A DNA stretch of 64,000 bases. Source: Oceanitalea sp047302425. Lineage in GTDB: Bacteria > Actinomycetota > Actinomycetes > Actinomycetales > Actinomycetaceae. The position numbers were made by a program, and so were the translations under genes. Where the stretch lies: positions 62,001 to 126,000 of the forward strand of contig NZ_CP154855.1 of NCBI RefSeq assembly GCF_047302425.1, read 5' to 3'. Numbering within the stretch: the stretch's first letter is position 1; every line of letters begins with the position of its first letter. Under the pieces are notes generated by a model. It did no database searches, was not told the origin of the DNA, and was given only the letters and a program-made list of their open reading frames with translations. Shown in pieces: positions 48,412-55,534 of the stretch.

Positions 48412-49394
48412 GGTCCCAGCCCCACGGCCCGCAGCAGCCGCCGGCCCGTGGCGAGCAGCGGACCGCGCCGCTGGTCCCCGGGGCCCAGGCCGCGCTCGAC
48501 GCCGGCCGTGAAAGCGCGCTCGGGGCGCAGCACCGCGGCCAGCGGCCGGGCGCACACCTCGGCGACGTCCTCGGGCAGCAGCGTGCCTGCCGCCGGGCCG
48601 CGCACGACGAGCCGCACCTGGCCGAGCACGCCGACCGCCGCCGCGGCGGCCGCGGCAGCGCGGGTGTCGCAGGTGGTCACGAGGACCGTCTCGTCACACA
48701 GTGCCAGCCACTCCGGCTCCCCGCCGGGCGCCAGCACCGAGCGGGGCAGGTCGAGGACGACGGCGTCCGCGGCCCTCGTCAGGGCGCTCACGGCGTCGAG
48801 GGCCACCGGGTGGCCGGGCGGCACCCCGCCGCGCACGTCGGAGGACAGCACGCGCAGCCCGTGCCACTGCGGCAGCACGGCCATGAGGCGGTCGGGCGGG
48901 AAGCCGCCACGCTCGGGGAGCACGTCGCACCAGCGGGGGCCGGGGTCGTGCTCGGTCCCGAGGAGCACCTCGAGGCCGCCGCCCGCGGGGTCGAGGTCGA
49001 CGAGCGCCGTCGTGCGCCCTGCGGCGACGGCCAGCCGCGCGACGACGGCCGCGAGCGCCGAGGTGCCCACCCCGCCCACCGCACCCACGACACCGACGAC
49101 CCGCGCGCGCCGCGGTGCCGCCGCGCGGCTGAGCACCCCGAGCACGACCTCAGCGTCGGCCGGGAGGTGCAGGCCGCCGGCACCGAGCTCGACCACCTCC
49201 ACCGCGGCCGCGGTCTCGCGCCAGGGCGGGGGAGCGCACTCGGCACGGTCGTCGAGGAGCACGGCCGCCTCGGGCGGGTCACTGCCCGGTGGTAGGACCT
49301 CCAGCGTCACGCCCGCGAGGGTGCACAGGCGCCGGACCCGCTCGACCAGGTGCCGGTCACCCGAGCGGAGCGCCGCCCTCACCGCTGCCTCCAT
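48408..49394 (-). CDS. TadZ/CpaE-like MinD-family ATPase (Rv3660c/Ssd type), first gene of the tad operon
   Basis: 328 residues. The receiver-like N-terminal 95 residues are followed by a MinD/ParA fold with a deviant Walker A, VVGVVGAVGGVGTSALAAVVAR, in which the usual final GKT/S lysine is replaced, and RTTALVDLDPAGGGLEVLLG. Tad clusters use such proteins to place the machine at the pole or septum; the mycobacterial relative is named septum site determining protein. AAGGAGG lies six bases before the ATG at 49394, but it is buried in a perfect hairpin (49400-49434), suggesting translational control of the operon. Confidence 0.85.
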   Translation of the reverse strand: MEAAVRAALRSGDRHLVERVRRLCTLAGVTLEVLPPGSDPPEAAVLLDDRAECAPPPWRETAAAVEVVELGAGGLHLPADAEVVLGVLSRAAAPRRARVVGVVGAVGGVGTSALAAVVARLAVAAGRTTALVDLDPAGGGLEVLLGTEHDPGPRWCDVLPERGGFPPDRLMAVLPQWHGLRVLSSDVRGGVPPGHPVALDAVSALTRAADAVVLDLPRSVLAPGGEPEWLALCDETVLVTTCDTRAAAAAAAAVGVLGQVRLVVRGPAAGTLLPEDVAEVCARPLAAVLRPERAFTAGVERGLGPGDQRRGPLLATGRRLLRAVGLGP

Positions 49395-49399
49395 GCCCG

Positions 49400-49434
49400 T
49401 CCTCCTTCGTCACCCCGAGGATGACGAAGGAGGA
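49400..49434 (-). promoter_or_regulatory. hairpin that sequesters the ribosome binding site of the tad operon
   Basis: On the minus strand the mRNA arm at 49434-49422 (tcctccttcgtca) pairs perfectly, 13 of 13, with the arm at 49412-49400 (tgacgaaggagga), which contains the AAGGAGG of the TadZ-like gene. The loop has nine bases. When folded, the ribosome binding site is fully base-paired. Confidence 0.65.
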
Positions 49435-49452
49435 CCAGAGGGCATCGAGGAT

Positions 49453-49476
49453 GGCCTCCCGTCTGGGGAGGAGGCC
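49453..49476 (-). terminator. hairpin between metS and the tad operon
   Basis: ggcctcc (49453-49459) pairs with ggaggcc (49470-49476) around ten bases, 33 bases after the metS stop on the minus strand. It probably ends the metPS transcript. Confidence 0.45.
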
Positions 49477-49508
49477 GGCGCGAGCGAGTCCTGGGGACCG
49501 CCCGCCGC

Positions 49509-49658
49509 TCAGGTGCGGGGGCGCCTGCCGGTGGGGCGGGAGGAGGTGGCGTCGTCGTCCTCGAGCGGGTTCTTGACGAGGAAGGTGATAGCAGCGGCGA
49601 GCCCGCCCCAGATGATGAGCATGGCGAGCAGCATGAAGGCGATCGCGAGCGGGGTCAT
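49509..49658 (-). CDS. metS: methionine/alanine import transporter small subunit (MetS-like)
   Basis: 49 residues: MTPLAIAFMLLAMLIIWGGL starts a single membrane helix, then a polar tail LVKNPLEDDDATSSRPTGRRPRT. This matches the tiny MetS partner of the MetP sodium symporter, known from Corynebacterium glutamicum to be needed for uptake. The ATG overlaps the stop of the NSS transporter gene (ATGA), so the two are translated together. Confidence 0.85.
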   Translation of the reverse strand: MTPLAIAFMLLAMLIIWGGLAAAITFLVKNPLEDDDATSSRPTGRRPRT

Positions 49659-51196
49659 CGCCGGGCCTCCTCAGGAGTGGACAGCTGGTCCGGGGTGAAG
49701 TCGTCCACGGGCCGGCGCCACGGGACGAGGGTGTAGACGAGGGCCGCGACGGCCATGAGGCCGATCGTGCCCCACCCGGCGACGTTGACGAACGTCCACG
49801 GGTAGCCGCTGTAGGGCTCCTCGAGCAGCGACAGGAGGCTCGAGACGAGCATGACGAGGAGGGCGACCGGCACGACCGCCCCGACGAGCACGCTCCACCA
49901 GCGACCCACGTGCCCGGTGGACACAGCGTTGAGGTGGGCGCGCAGCTCGGGGAGCTTGCGTGCCCCGACGGTGACGACGACGCAGGTGAGGATCGCGGAG
50001 AGGACGACCCCGACCTCGTTCGTGTACTTGTCCACCGTGTCGAGGATCGCCAGGCCGGAGGTCGAGGAGTACAGCGCCAGGGAGATGACCGCCGCGACGC
50101 CGCCGATGAGGAGGGACACCTGGACGCGGTTGAGCCCGAACTTCTCCTGGAAGGCGGCCGAGACCACCTGGAGGATCGAGATGAGGGAGGTGAAGCCCGC
50201 GAGCGCCAGGGAGGTGAAGAAGAGGATCCCGAAGATCGGCCCGCCGGGCATCATCGAGACGATCTGGGGGAAGGTCGCGAAGCTGAGCATGACGCCGCTG
50301 AGGTTCTCCAGCTCCCCGACGGCCACCCCCTGCTGCGCGGCCATGAAGCCGAGCGTGGCGAAGACGCCGATCCCGGCGAGCAGCTCGAAGGAGGAGTTGG
50401 CGAAGGCGACGACGTACCCCGTGGGCGCGACGTTCGACCGCCGCTTGAGGTAGCTGGAGTACGTGATCATGATGCCGAAGGCGATCGACAGCGAGAAGAA
50501 GATCTGGCTGTAGGCGGCGATCCACACGTTCGCGTCGAGCAGCGCCTCCCAGTTCGGGGTGAAGAAGGCGGTGAGACCGTCGGCGGCCCCTTCGAGGAAC
50601 AGGGCGCGGACGACCATGATCGCGAAGAGCACGACGAGCAGCGGCATGAAGATCTTGTTCGCCCGCTCCAGGCCCCGCTGCACGCCGAGCGCGAGCACGA
50701 CGAGGACGACCACCCACAGCACGAGCATCGGCCAGAAGATCCCGCCGACGTAGTCGGTGCTCAGCTCCGCGCCGCTGTCCTGGAGGAAGCTGCCGAAGAA
50801 GAAGCCCGCGGGGTCATCACCCCACGCCATGTCGACGGAGAAGCCGATGTAGCGGATCGCCCACACGATGATCACCGTGTAGTAGGTCGCGATGATGAAG
50901 GAGATGGCCACCTGGAACCAGCCCAGCGGCTCGAACTTCTTGCCCAGCCGCCGGAAGACGGTCGGCGCGGAGCCGCGGAAGCGGTGCCCGAGGGAGTAGT
51001 CGAGCAGGAGGATCGGCACGCCCGCGGTGAGGAGAGCGACGAGGTAGGGGATGAGGAAGGCGCCGCCGCCGTTCTCGTAGGCCACGCCGGGGAAGCGCCA
51101 GATGTTCCCCAGGCCCACCGCCGACCCGATCGCGGCGAGGATGAAGCCGTACTGGCCGGTCCACTGCTCCCGTTCGGGCGCTGTCCGCTGTGCCAT
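49655..51196 (-). CDS. sodium-dependent NSS family transporter (MetP-like)
   Basis: 513 residues with about 11-12 membrane segments. The NSS signature is seen at the N-terminus: QWTGQYGFILAAIGSAVGLGNIWRFPGVAYENGGGAFLIPYLVALLTAGVPILLLDYSLG, where NIWRFP contributes to the substrate and sodium sites. With the MetS-like small subunit encoded next, the likely cargo is methionine or alanine. The start is ATG 51196 with a purine-rich GAGGGGACAGG before it. Confidence 0.92.
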   Translation of the reverse strand: MAQRTAPEREQWTGQYGFILAAIGSAVGLGNIWRFPGVAYENGGGAFLIPYLVALLTAGVPILLLDYSLGHRFRGSAPTVFRRLGKKFEPLGWFQVAISFIIATYYTVIIVWAIRYIGFSVDMAWGDDPAGFFFGSFLQDSGAELSTDYVGGIFWPMLVLWVVVLVVLALGVQRGLERANKIFMPLLVVLFAIMVVRALFLEGAADGLTAFFTPNWEALLDANVWIAAYSQIFFSLSIAFGIMITYSSYLKRRSNVAPTGYVVAFANSSFELLAGIGVFATLGFMAAQQGVAVGELENLSGVMLSFATFPQIVSMMPGGPIFGILFFTSLALAGFTSLISILQVVSAAFQEKFGLNRVQVSLLIGGVAAVISLALYSSTSGLAILDTVDKYTNEVGVVLSAILTCVVVTVGARKLPELRAHLNAVSTGHVGRWWSVLVGAVVPVALLVMLVSSLLSLLEEPYSGYPWTFVNVAGWGTIGLMAVAALVYTLVPWRRPVDDFTPDQLSTPEEARR

Positions 51197-51351
51197 CCTG
51201 TCCCCTCGTCGTCGCCCACCCGCGTCGGTGGTGCCGGGAAATCTAGCCCTCCTGCTCAGCCAGGACGAGCGCGCGTCTCAGGTGGTGGACACCGCGTGTG
51301 GGCCGGAGCTGTCGGCGCCGGCGGTTAGGGTCGGGGCAGGAGGTTCCGCCC

Positions 51352-52134
51352 GTGCCACACGCTTCAGCCGGACGCCCCGCGGCGTTCTTCGACCTCGACA
51401 AGACCGTCATCGCCGGGTCCTCGTCGCTCGCCCTGTCCAAGGCCTTCTACGCCGACGGGCTGCTCACCCGCGCCGGCGCGCTGCGCGGCCTTTACGCCCA
51501 GCTCGGCTACCTCTCCTTCGGCGCGAACCACGACCAGACCGAGCGGATGAAGGACCGTCTGGCGCAGATCTCCCTCGGTTGGGACGCCGCCCGCACCGAG
51601 GCCGTCGCCGCGGCGGCCCTCGAGGAGCACGTGCGCCCGGTCGTCTACCAGGAGGCGCTGGAGCTCATCGCCGAGCACCACGCGGCGGGTGAGGACGTCG
51701 TCGTCGTGTCCGCCTCGAGCGAGGCCGTCGTGCGGCCGATCGGGGAGCTGCTCGGCGCGGACCACGTCATCGCCACCCGTCCCGTCGTCGCCGACGGCCG
51801 CTTCACCGACCAGCTGGAGTTCTACGCGTACGGGCCGACGAAGGCGACGGCGATCCGCGAGCTCGCCCGCGAGCGCGGCTACGACCTCGCCGCCAGCCAC
51901 GCCTACAGCGACTCCGTCACCGACCTGCCCATGCTCGAGGCCGTCGGCCACCCGGTCGCGGTCAACCCCGACCGCGCGCTGCGCCGGCACGCCCTCGCCC
52001 GGGGCTGGCAGGTGCGGGACTTCTCCCGCCCGGTGCCCGTGCGCCCGCCGCACCGCCGCCGCGCGGTCCTGGTTGCCGCGGTCGTCGCCGTCGTCGCGCT
52101 CGGCTGGCTGGCCGGGCGCCGGAGCCGCCGCTGA
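51352..52134 (+). CDS. HAD-IB family phosphatase with C-terminal membrane anchor
   Basis: 260 residues. HAD motif I is AAFFDLDKTVIAGSSSLALSKAFYADGLL, motif II DVVVVSASSEAVVRPIGELLGADHVIATR and motif IV ASHAYSDSVTDLPMLEAVGHPVAVNPDRALRRHA. This is the SerB-like HAD-IB group; the substrate is unknown. A short C-terminal helix (RAVLVAAVVAVVALGWLAG) anchors it. AGGAGG (51339-51344) precedes the GTG at 51352. A relative occupies the same place beside the tad genes in M. tuberculosis. Confidence 0.9.
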   Translation: MPHASAGRPAAFFDLDKTVIAGSSSLALSKAFYADGLLTRAGALRGLYAQLGYLSFGANHDQTERMKDRLAQISLGWDAARTEAVAAAALEEHVRPVVYQEALELIAEHHAAGEDVVVVSASSEAVVRPIGELLGADHVIATRPVVADGRFTDQLEFYAYGPTKATAIRELARERGYDLAASHAYSDSVTDLPMLEAVGHPVAVNPDRALRRHALARGWQVRDFSRPVPVRPPHRRRAVLVAAVVAVVALGWLAGRRSRR

Positions 52135-52203
52135 CCGGCGCGCCGCCCCCTGCGCCTCGCCGCCGCCTCGCTACGTTGAGGACCGCACACCCGAGGAGGC
52201 GAC

Positions 52204-53343
52204 GTGTCAGACAACCCCTATGAGCGTGACCGGCCCGACGAGCAGAACGGCGACGTGACCCGCGACGACGACGCGACGGGCCCGGTCCCCACCGTCGGCG
52301 AGCCCGCCGCGACCGCGCCGGCCGACGGCGAGCACCGGAACGAGGAAGCCTCGCCCGGCCCCGCCGACCCCGAGGCGTACCCGGCCGACAGCTCCGTGAC
52401 GGAGGACCCGGGCCGGCCCGCAGCCGACGACGCCGCCACCCGCCCGCTCCCCGCCGACGACCCCGCCGCCGGGCCGTACGACGACGGCGACGCGTCCACC
52501 CGGCCGCTGACCGCCGAGCACGACGCCGACGCGTCCGGCGACACCAGCGAGACCACCCAGGTCCTGCGCTCCCACCAGGCCGAGCGGCCGGTTCCGCGCT
52601 CCGGCCTGGCCGAGCACCGCAGCGCCGCCTACCTCACCGGCGAGCGCCACCCGGGCGAGCCCGAGCCGCAGCCCGATCCTGAGCCGCAGCCCGAGCCGGC
52701 GACCACCGCGTGGCCCGCCGCCGGCGCCACGGCCGGTGCCGCGGCCACGGCGTCGTCGCACGACGGCGCACCGGAGCGCGAGCCGGAGACCGCGGAGCCG
52801 GCTTCCGCTCGCCGCGAGCGGGACGTCGTCCTCGAGGGCACCACCGCCCACACCCGCCCGCCGTCGCGGGGCAAGGCGCACGTCCTCACCATCCTGGTCA
52901 CCGTGATCCTCACGCCCGTGGCCTGGTACCTCGTCGCCGACGCCGGGGCACGGCTCACGCTCCCGGCGGGCAACCCGTGGGACACGACGAACCTCAATGT
53001 CGCGGCGATCCTCGAGCTCGCCGGCGGCCTGCTCGTCCTCGCCGTCATCCTGCTCGCGGCCCGCTGGAGCTCGGTCGGGGCGATCGTCACCGGCGTGCTC
53101 GTCACTGTCGTCGGCGTGCCCTTCATCGCCGTCCCGGCCTGGACCCAGGAGCTCCTCGAGCCGGTCGAGTCGTGGCTCGCGCAGCTCGGCGACCTCGGGG
53201 ACAACGTCGCCCACCACCTCGTGGCCTCGGGCAGCACCGGCCGGCTCGTCGCGCTCGGCGTCGCCCTCGTGCTCGTCGGCGTCGTCTCCCACGGCGCCCG
53301 CCGCCAGGGCCGCCGCGAGGTGCGCCCCGCCGTCGCCGCCTGA
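52204..53343 (+). CDS. membrane protein with long acidic disordered N-terminus
   Basis: 379 residues. Residues 1-215 are low complexity, rich in Asp, Glu, Pro and Ala with Thr-Arg-Pro-Leu echoes (AATRPLPADDP; ASTRPLTAEHD) that are possible phosphorylation sites. Residues 225-365 hold four hydrophobic helices (VLTILVTVILTPVAWYLVADAG; ILELAGGLLVLAVILLA; VGAIVTGVLVTVVGVPFIAV; LVALGVALVLVGVVSHGARR). GAGGAGG precedes the GTG at 52204, and a TACGTT hexamer lies at about 52173. Function unknown. Confidence 0.75.
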   Translation: MSDNPYERDRPDEQNGDVTRDDDATGPVPTVGEPAATAPADGEHRNEEASPGPADPEAYPADSSVTEDPGRPAADDAATRPLPADDPAAGPYDDGDASTRPLTAEHDADASGDTSETTQVLRSHQAERPVPRSGLAEHRSAAYLTGERHPGEPEPQPDPEPQPEPATTAWPAAGATAGAAATASSHDGAPEREPETAEPASARRERDVVLEGTTAHTRPPSRGKAHVLTILVTVILTPVAWYLVADAGARLTLPAGNPWDTTNLNVAAILELAGGLLVLAVILLAARWSSVGAIVTGVLVTVVGVPFIAVPAWTQELLEPVESWLAQLGDLGDNVAHHLVASGSTGRLVALGVALVLVGVVSHGARRQGRREVRPAVAA

Positions 53344-53367
53344 GCGCCGCTCGAGCGAGCGGTACGA

Positions 53368-53407
53368 GAACGGGCCGGCCGCGGGACTCCCCGCGACCGG
53401 CCCGTTC
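53368..53407. terminator. bidirectional terminator between convergent genes
   Basis: An 11-pair outer stem (53368-53378 with 53397-53407) is stacked on a 5-pair inner stem (53381-53385 with 53390-53394), between the membrane protein gene and the convergent actP. Confidence 0.75.
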
Positions 53408-53414
53408 GCCGTCG

Positions 53415-55001
53415 TCAGTGGCTGACGGCGCGCTCCGCGCCGGCACCCGTCATCGAGCGGACCTCCATCTCCGCCTGCTTGGCGTCGTCGTGGTCGCGCG
53501 AGGTGACCGAGCCGAGCCAGCCGAGGAAGAAGCCGAGCGGGACCGACACGATCGCCGGGTTGGACAGCGGGAACCAGTCGAAGTCGGCGCCCGCGATCAT
53601 CGCCGTCTCACTGCCGGACACGACTGGCGAGAAGGCGATGAGGACGAGGGCGCTGATGAGCCCGCCGTAGATGCTCCACGTCGACCCGCGCGTGTTGAAC
53701 CGCTTCCAGTACAGCGAGAAGAGGATCGAGGGCAGGTTCGCGCTCGCCGCGATCGCGAAGGCGAGCGAGACGAGGAAGGCGACGTTCTGCTCGGCCGCCA
53801 GGATCCCGCCGACGATCGAGATCGCCCCGATGACGACGGCGGTGCGCCGCGCCACCTTGACCTCCTTCTCGGGGGAGGCCTTGCCGTCCTTGAGCACGCC
53901 GTTGTAGACGTCGTGCGCGAAGGAGGCCGAGGCGGTGATCGTCAGGCCGGCGACCACGGCGAGGATCGTCGCGAAGGCGACGGCCGCGACGATGCCGAGG
54001 AGCAGCGTGCCGCCGAGCTCGTAGGCGAGCGCGGGCGCGGCGGCGTTGGAGCCGCCCGGGGCGTTGCGGATGGTGTCCGCACCCACGAGGTAGACCGCCG
54101 CGTAGCCGAGCACGAGCGTGCACAGGTAGAAGAAGCCGATGAGCGCGATCGCCCACACGACCGAGCTGCGCGCCTCCTTGGCGCTGGGCACCGTGTAGAA
54201 GCGCATGAGCACGTGCGGCAGGCCCGCCGCGCCGAAGACGAGCGCGATGGCCAGGGAGACGAAGCCGATCTTGCTCGTGTCCGAGGTCCCGTACTGGAGC
54301 ATCGGCTCAAGGATGGCCCCGCCCTCGGGGTGGGCGTCGACCGCGCGGCCGAGCAGCGCGCTGAGGTTGAAGCCGTTGGAGGCCATGATCCACACGGTCA
54401 TGATGCCGACGGCGGCGATGAGGAGCACCGCCTTGATGATCTGCACCCACGTGGTGCCCTTCATCCCGCCGATCATCACGTAGACGATCATGAGCGCGCC
54501 GACGATCGCGATGACGGCCGACTGCCCCGCCCTGCTGTCGACGCCGAGCAACAGCGAGACCAGCGCACCCGCGCCGGCCATCTGCGCGAGCAGATAGAAG
54601 AAGGTGATCGCCAGGGTGGAGGTCGCCGCGGCCGTGCGGACCGGCCGCTGCTTCATCCGGAAGCTGAGGACGTCGGCCATCGTGTACTTGCCGGTGTTGC
54701 GCAGCGGCTCGGCGACGAGCAACAGCGCCACGAGCCACGCGACGAGGAAGCCGACGGAGTAGAGCAGACCGTCGTAGCCGTAGAGGGCCACGGCGCCGAC
54801 GATGCCGAGGAAGGACGCCGCGGAGAGGTAGTCGCCGGCGATCGCGACGCCGTTCTGGCGCCCGGAGAAGCTCCGACCGCCGTGGTAGAAGTCCCCGACC
54901 GACGTCGTCGTCCGCGACACCCGCACGACGATGACGAGGGTGACGGCGACGAAGACGAGGAAGATGCCGATGTTGAGCCACGGGTTGCCGACGTCCATCA
55001 C
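53415..55001 (-). CDS. actP: cation/acetate symporter, SSS family (ActP/MctC-like)
   Basis: 528 residues, about 13 membrane segments. It imports acetate and similar short monocarboxylates with sodium or protons. Landmarks are FYHGGRSFSGRQNGVAIAGDYLSAASFLGIVG, YTMADVLSFRM, GMKGTTWVQIIKAVLL and GLTITASASFAHDVYNGVLKDGKASPEKEV. The start overlaps the stop of the DUF485 gene, its usual partner, and the pair diverges from acs, so uptake and activation of acetate are encoded together. Confidence 0.93.
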   Translation of the reverse strand: MMDVGNPWLNIGIFLVFVAVTLVIVVRVSRTTTSVGDFYHGGRSFSGRQNGVAIAGDYLSAASFLGIVGAVALYGYDGLLYSVGFLVAWLVALLLVAEPLRNTGKYTMADVLSFRMKQRPVRTAAATSTLAITFFYLLAQMAGAGALVSLLLGVDSRAGQSAVIAIVGALMIVYVMIGGMKGTTWVQIIKAVLLIAAVGIMTVWIMASNGFNLSALLGRAVDAHPEGGAILEPMLQYGTSDTSKIGFVSLAIALVFGAAGLPHVLMRFYTVPSAKEARSSVVWAIALIGFFYLCTLVLGYAAVYLVGADTIRNAPGGSNAAAPALAYELGGTLLLGIVAAVAFATILAVVAGLTITASASFAHDVYNGVLKDGKASPEKEVKVARRTAVVIGAISIVGGILAAEQNVAFLVSLAFAIAASANLPSILFSLYWKRFNTRGSTWSIYGGLISALVLIAFSPVVSGSETAMIAGADFDWFPLSNPAIVSVPLGFFLGWLGSVTSRDHDDAKQAEMEVRSMTGAGAERAVSH

Positions 55002-55342
55002 AGGCCCCCTTCCAGCTCGGTGCGCAGCTTCGTGGCCACGGGGTCGAGCGACTTGTTCGCGTGGCGGATGTAGAGCCAGGTGATGAGGAAGGTGCTGACG
55101 AACTGGCCGAGGCCGAAGAGCAGGCCGATGTTGAGGTTGCCCAGCACCTCCCGGGACATGAGCTCCTCGGCGTAGGTGGACAGCAGCACGTAGGACAGGT
55201 ACCAGACGAGGAACGCCGCCGTCATCGGGAAGGCGAACGCCCGGAAGCTGCTGCGCAGGCGGCGGAAGTCCGCCGACTCCTGCACGGTGCGGAACTCCGC
55301 GGCAGTGGGCTGCCGCAGGGCTCCTGGTCGATCGTGTGTCAT
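54998..55342 (-). CDS. DUF485 membrane protein, partner of the acetate symporter
   Basis: 114 residues. Two membrane helices (AFPMTAAFLVWYLSYVLLSTYA and LLFGLGQFVSTFLITWLYIRHANK) sit between a charged N-terminus with RLRSSFRAFAFP and the C-terminal LDPVATKLRTELEGG, all typical of the YjcH/DUF485 family encoded just before actP. AAGGGGG precedes the ATG at 55342. The frame is open upstream, antisense to acs, without meaning. The stop overlaps the actP start. Confidence 0.9.
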   Translation of the reverse strand: MTHDRPGALRQPTAAEFRTVQESADFRRLRSSFRAFAFPMTAAFLVWYLSYVLLSTYAEELMSREVLGNLNIGLLFGLGQFVSTFLITWLYIRHANKSLDPVATKLRTELEGGL

Positions 55343-55357
55343 TGTTCCCCCTTCTCG

Positions 55358-55371
55358 GTGACGCAGGTCAC
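55358..55371. promoter_or_regulatory. candidate Crp site in the acs/DUF485-actP divergent promoter
   Basis: GTGA-cgcagg-TCAC at 55358-55371 is a perfect two-fold match to the GTGA-N6-TCAC core of Crp/Cmr sites. It lies 16 bases upstream of the DUF485 start and 163 bases upstream of acs. A crp gene is present at 59344. Confidence 0.5.
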
Positions 55372-55534
55372 GACGGCGTGACCGCGGGCAACGTATCAGA
55401 GATCGTTTTCGACGCCGCACGACGGGCCACGTCCCCACCACCAGCGGACGAACGGTACATTCGAGGCGTGCCGATGTGATCCCGGCCATACGGGGGCACG
55501 GCGATGGCAACGAACAACGTCGTCCGGAGGAAAC

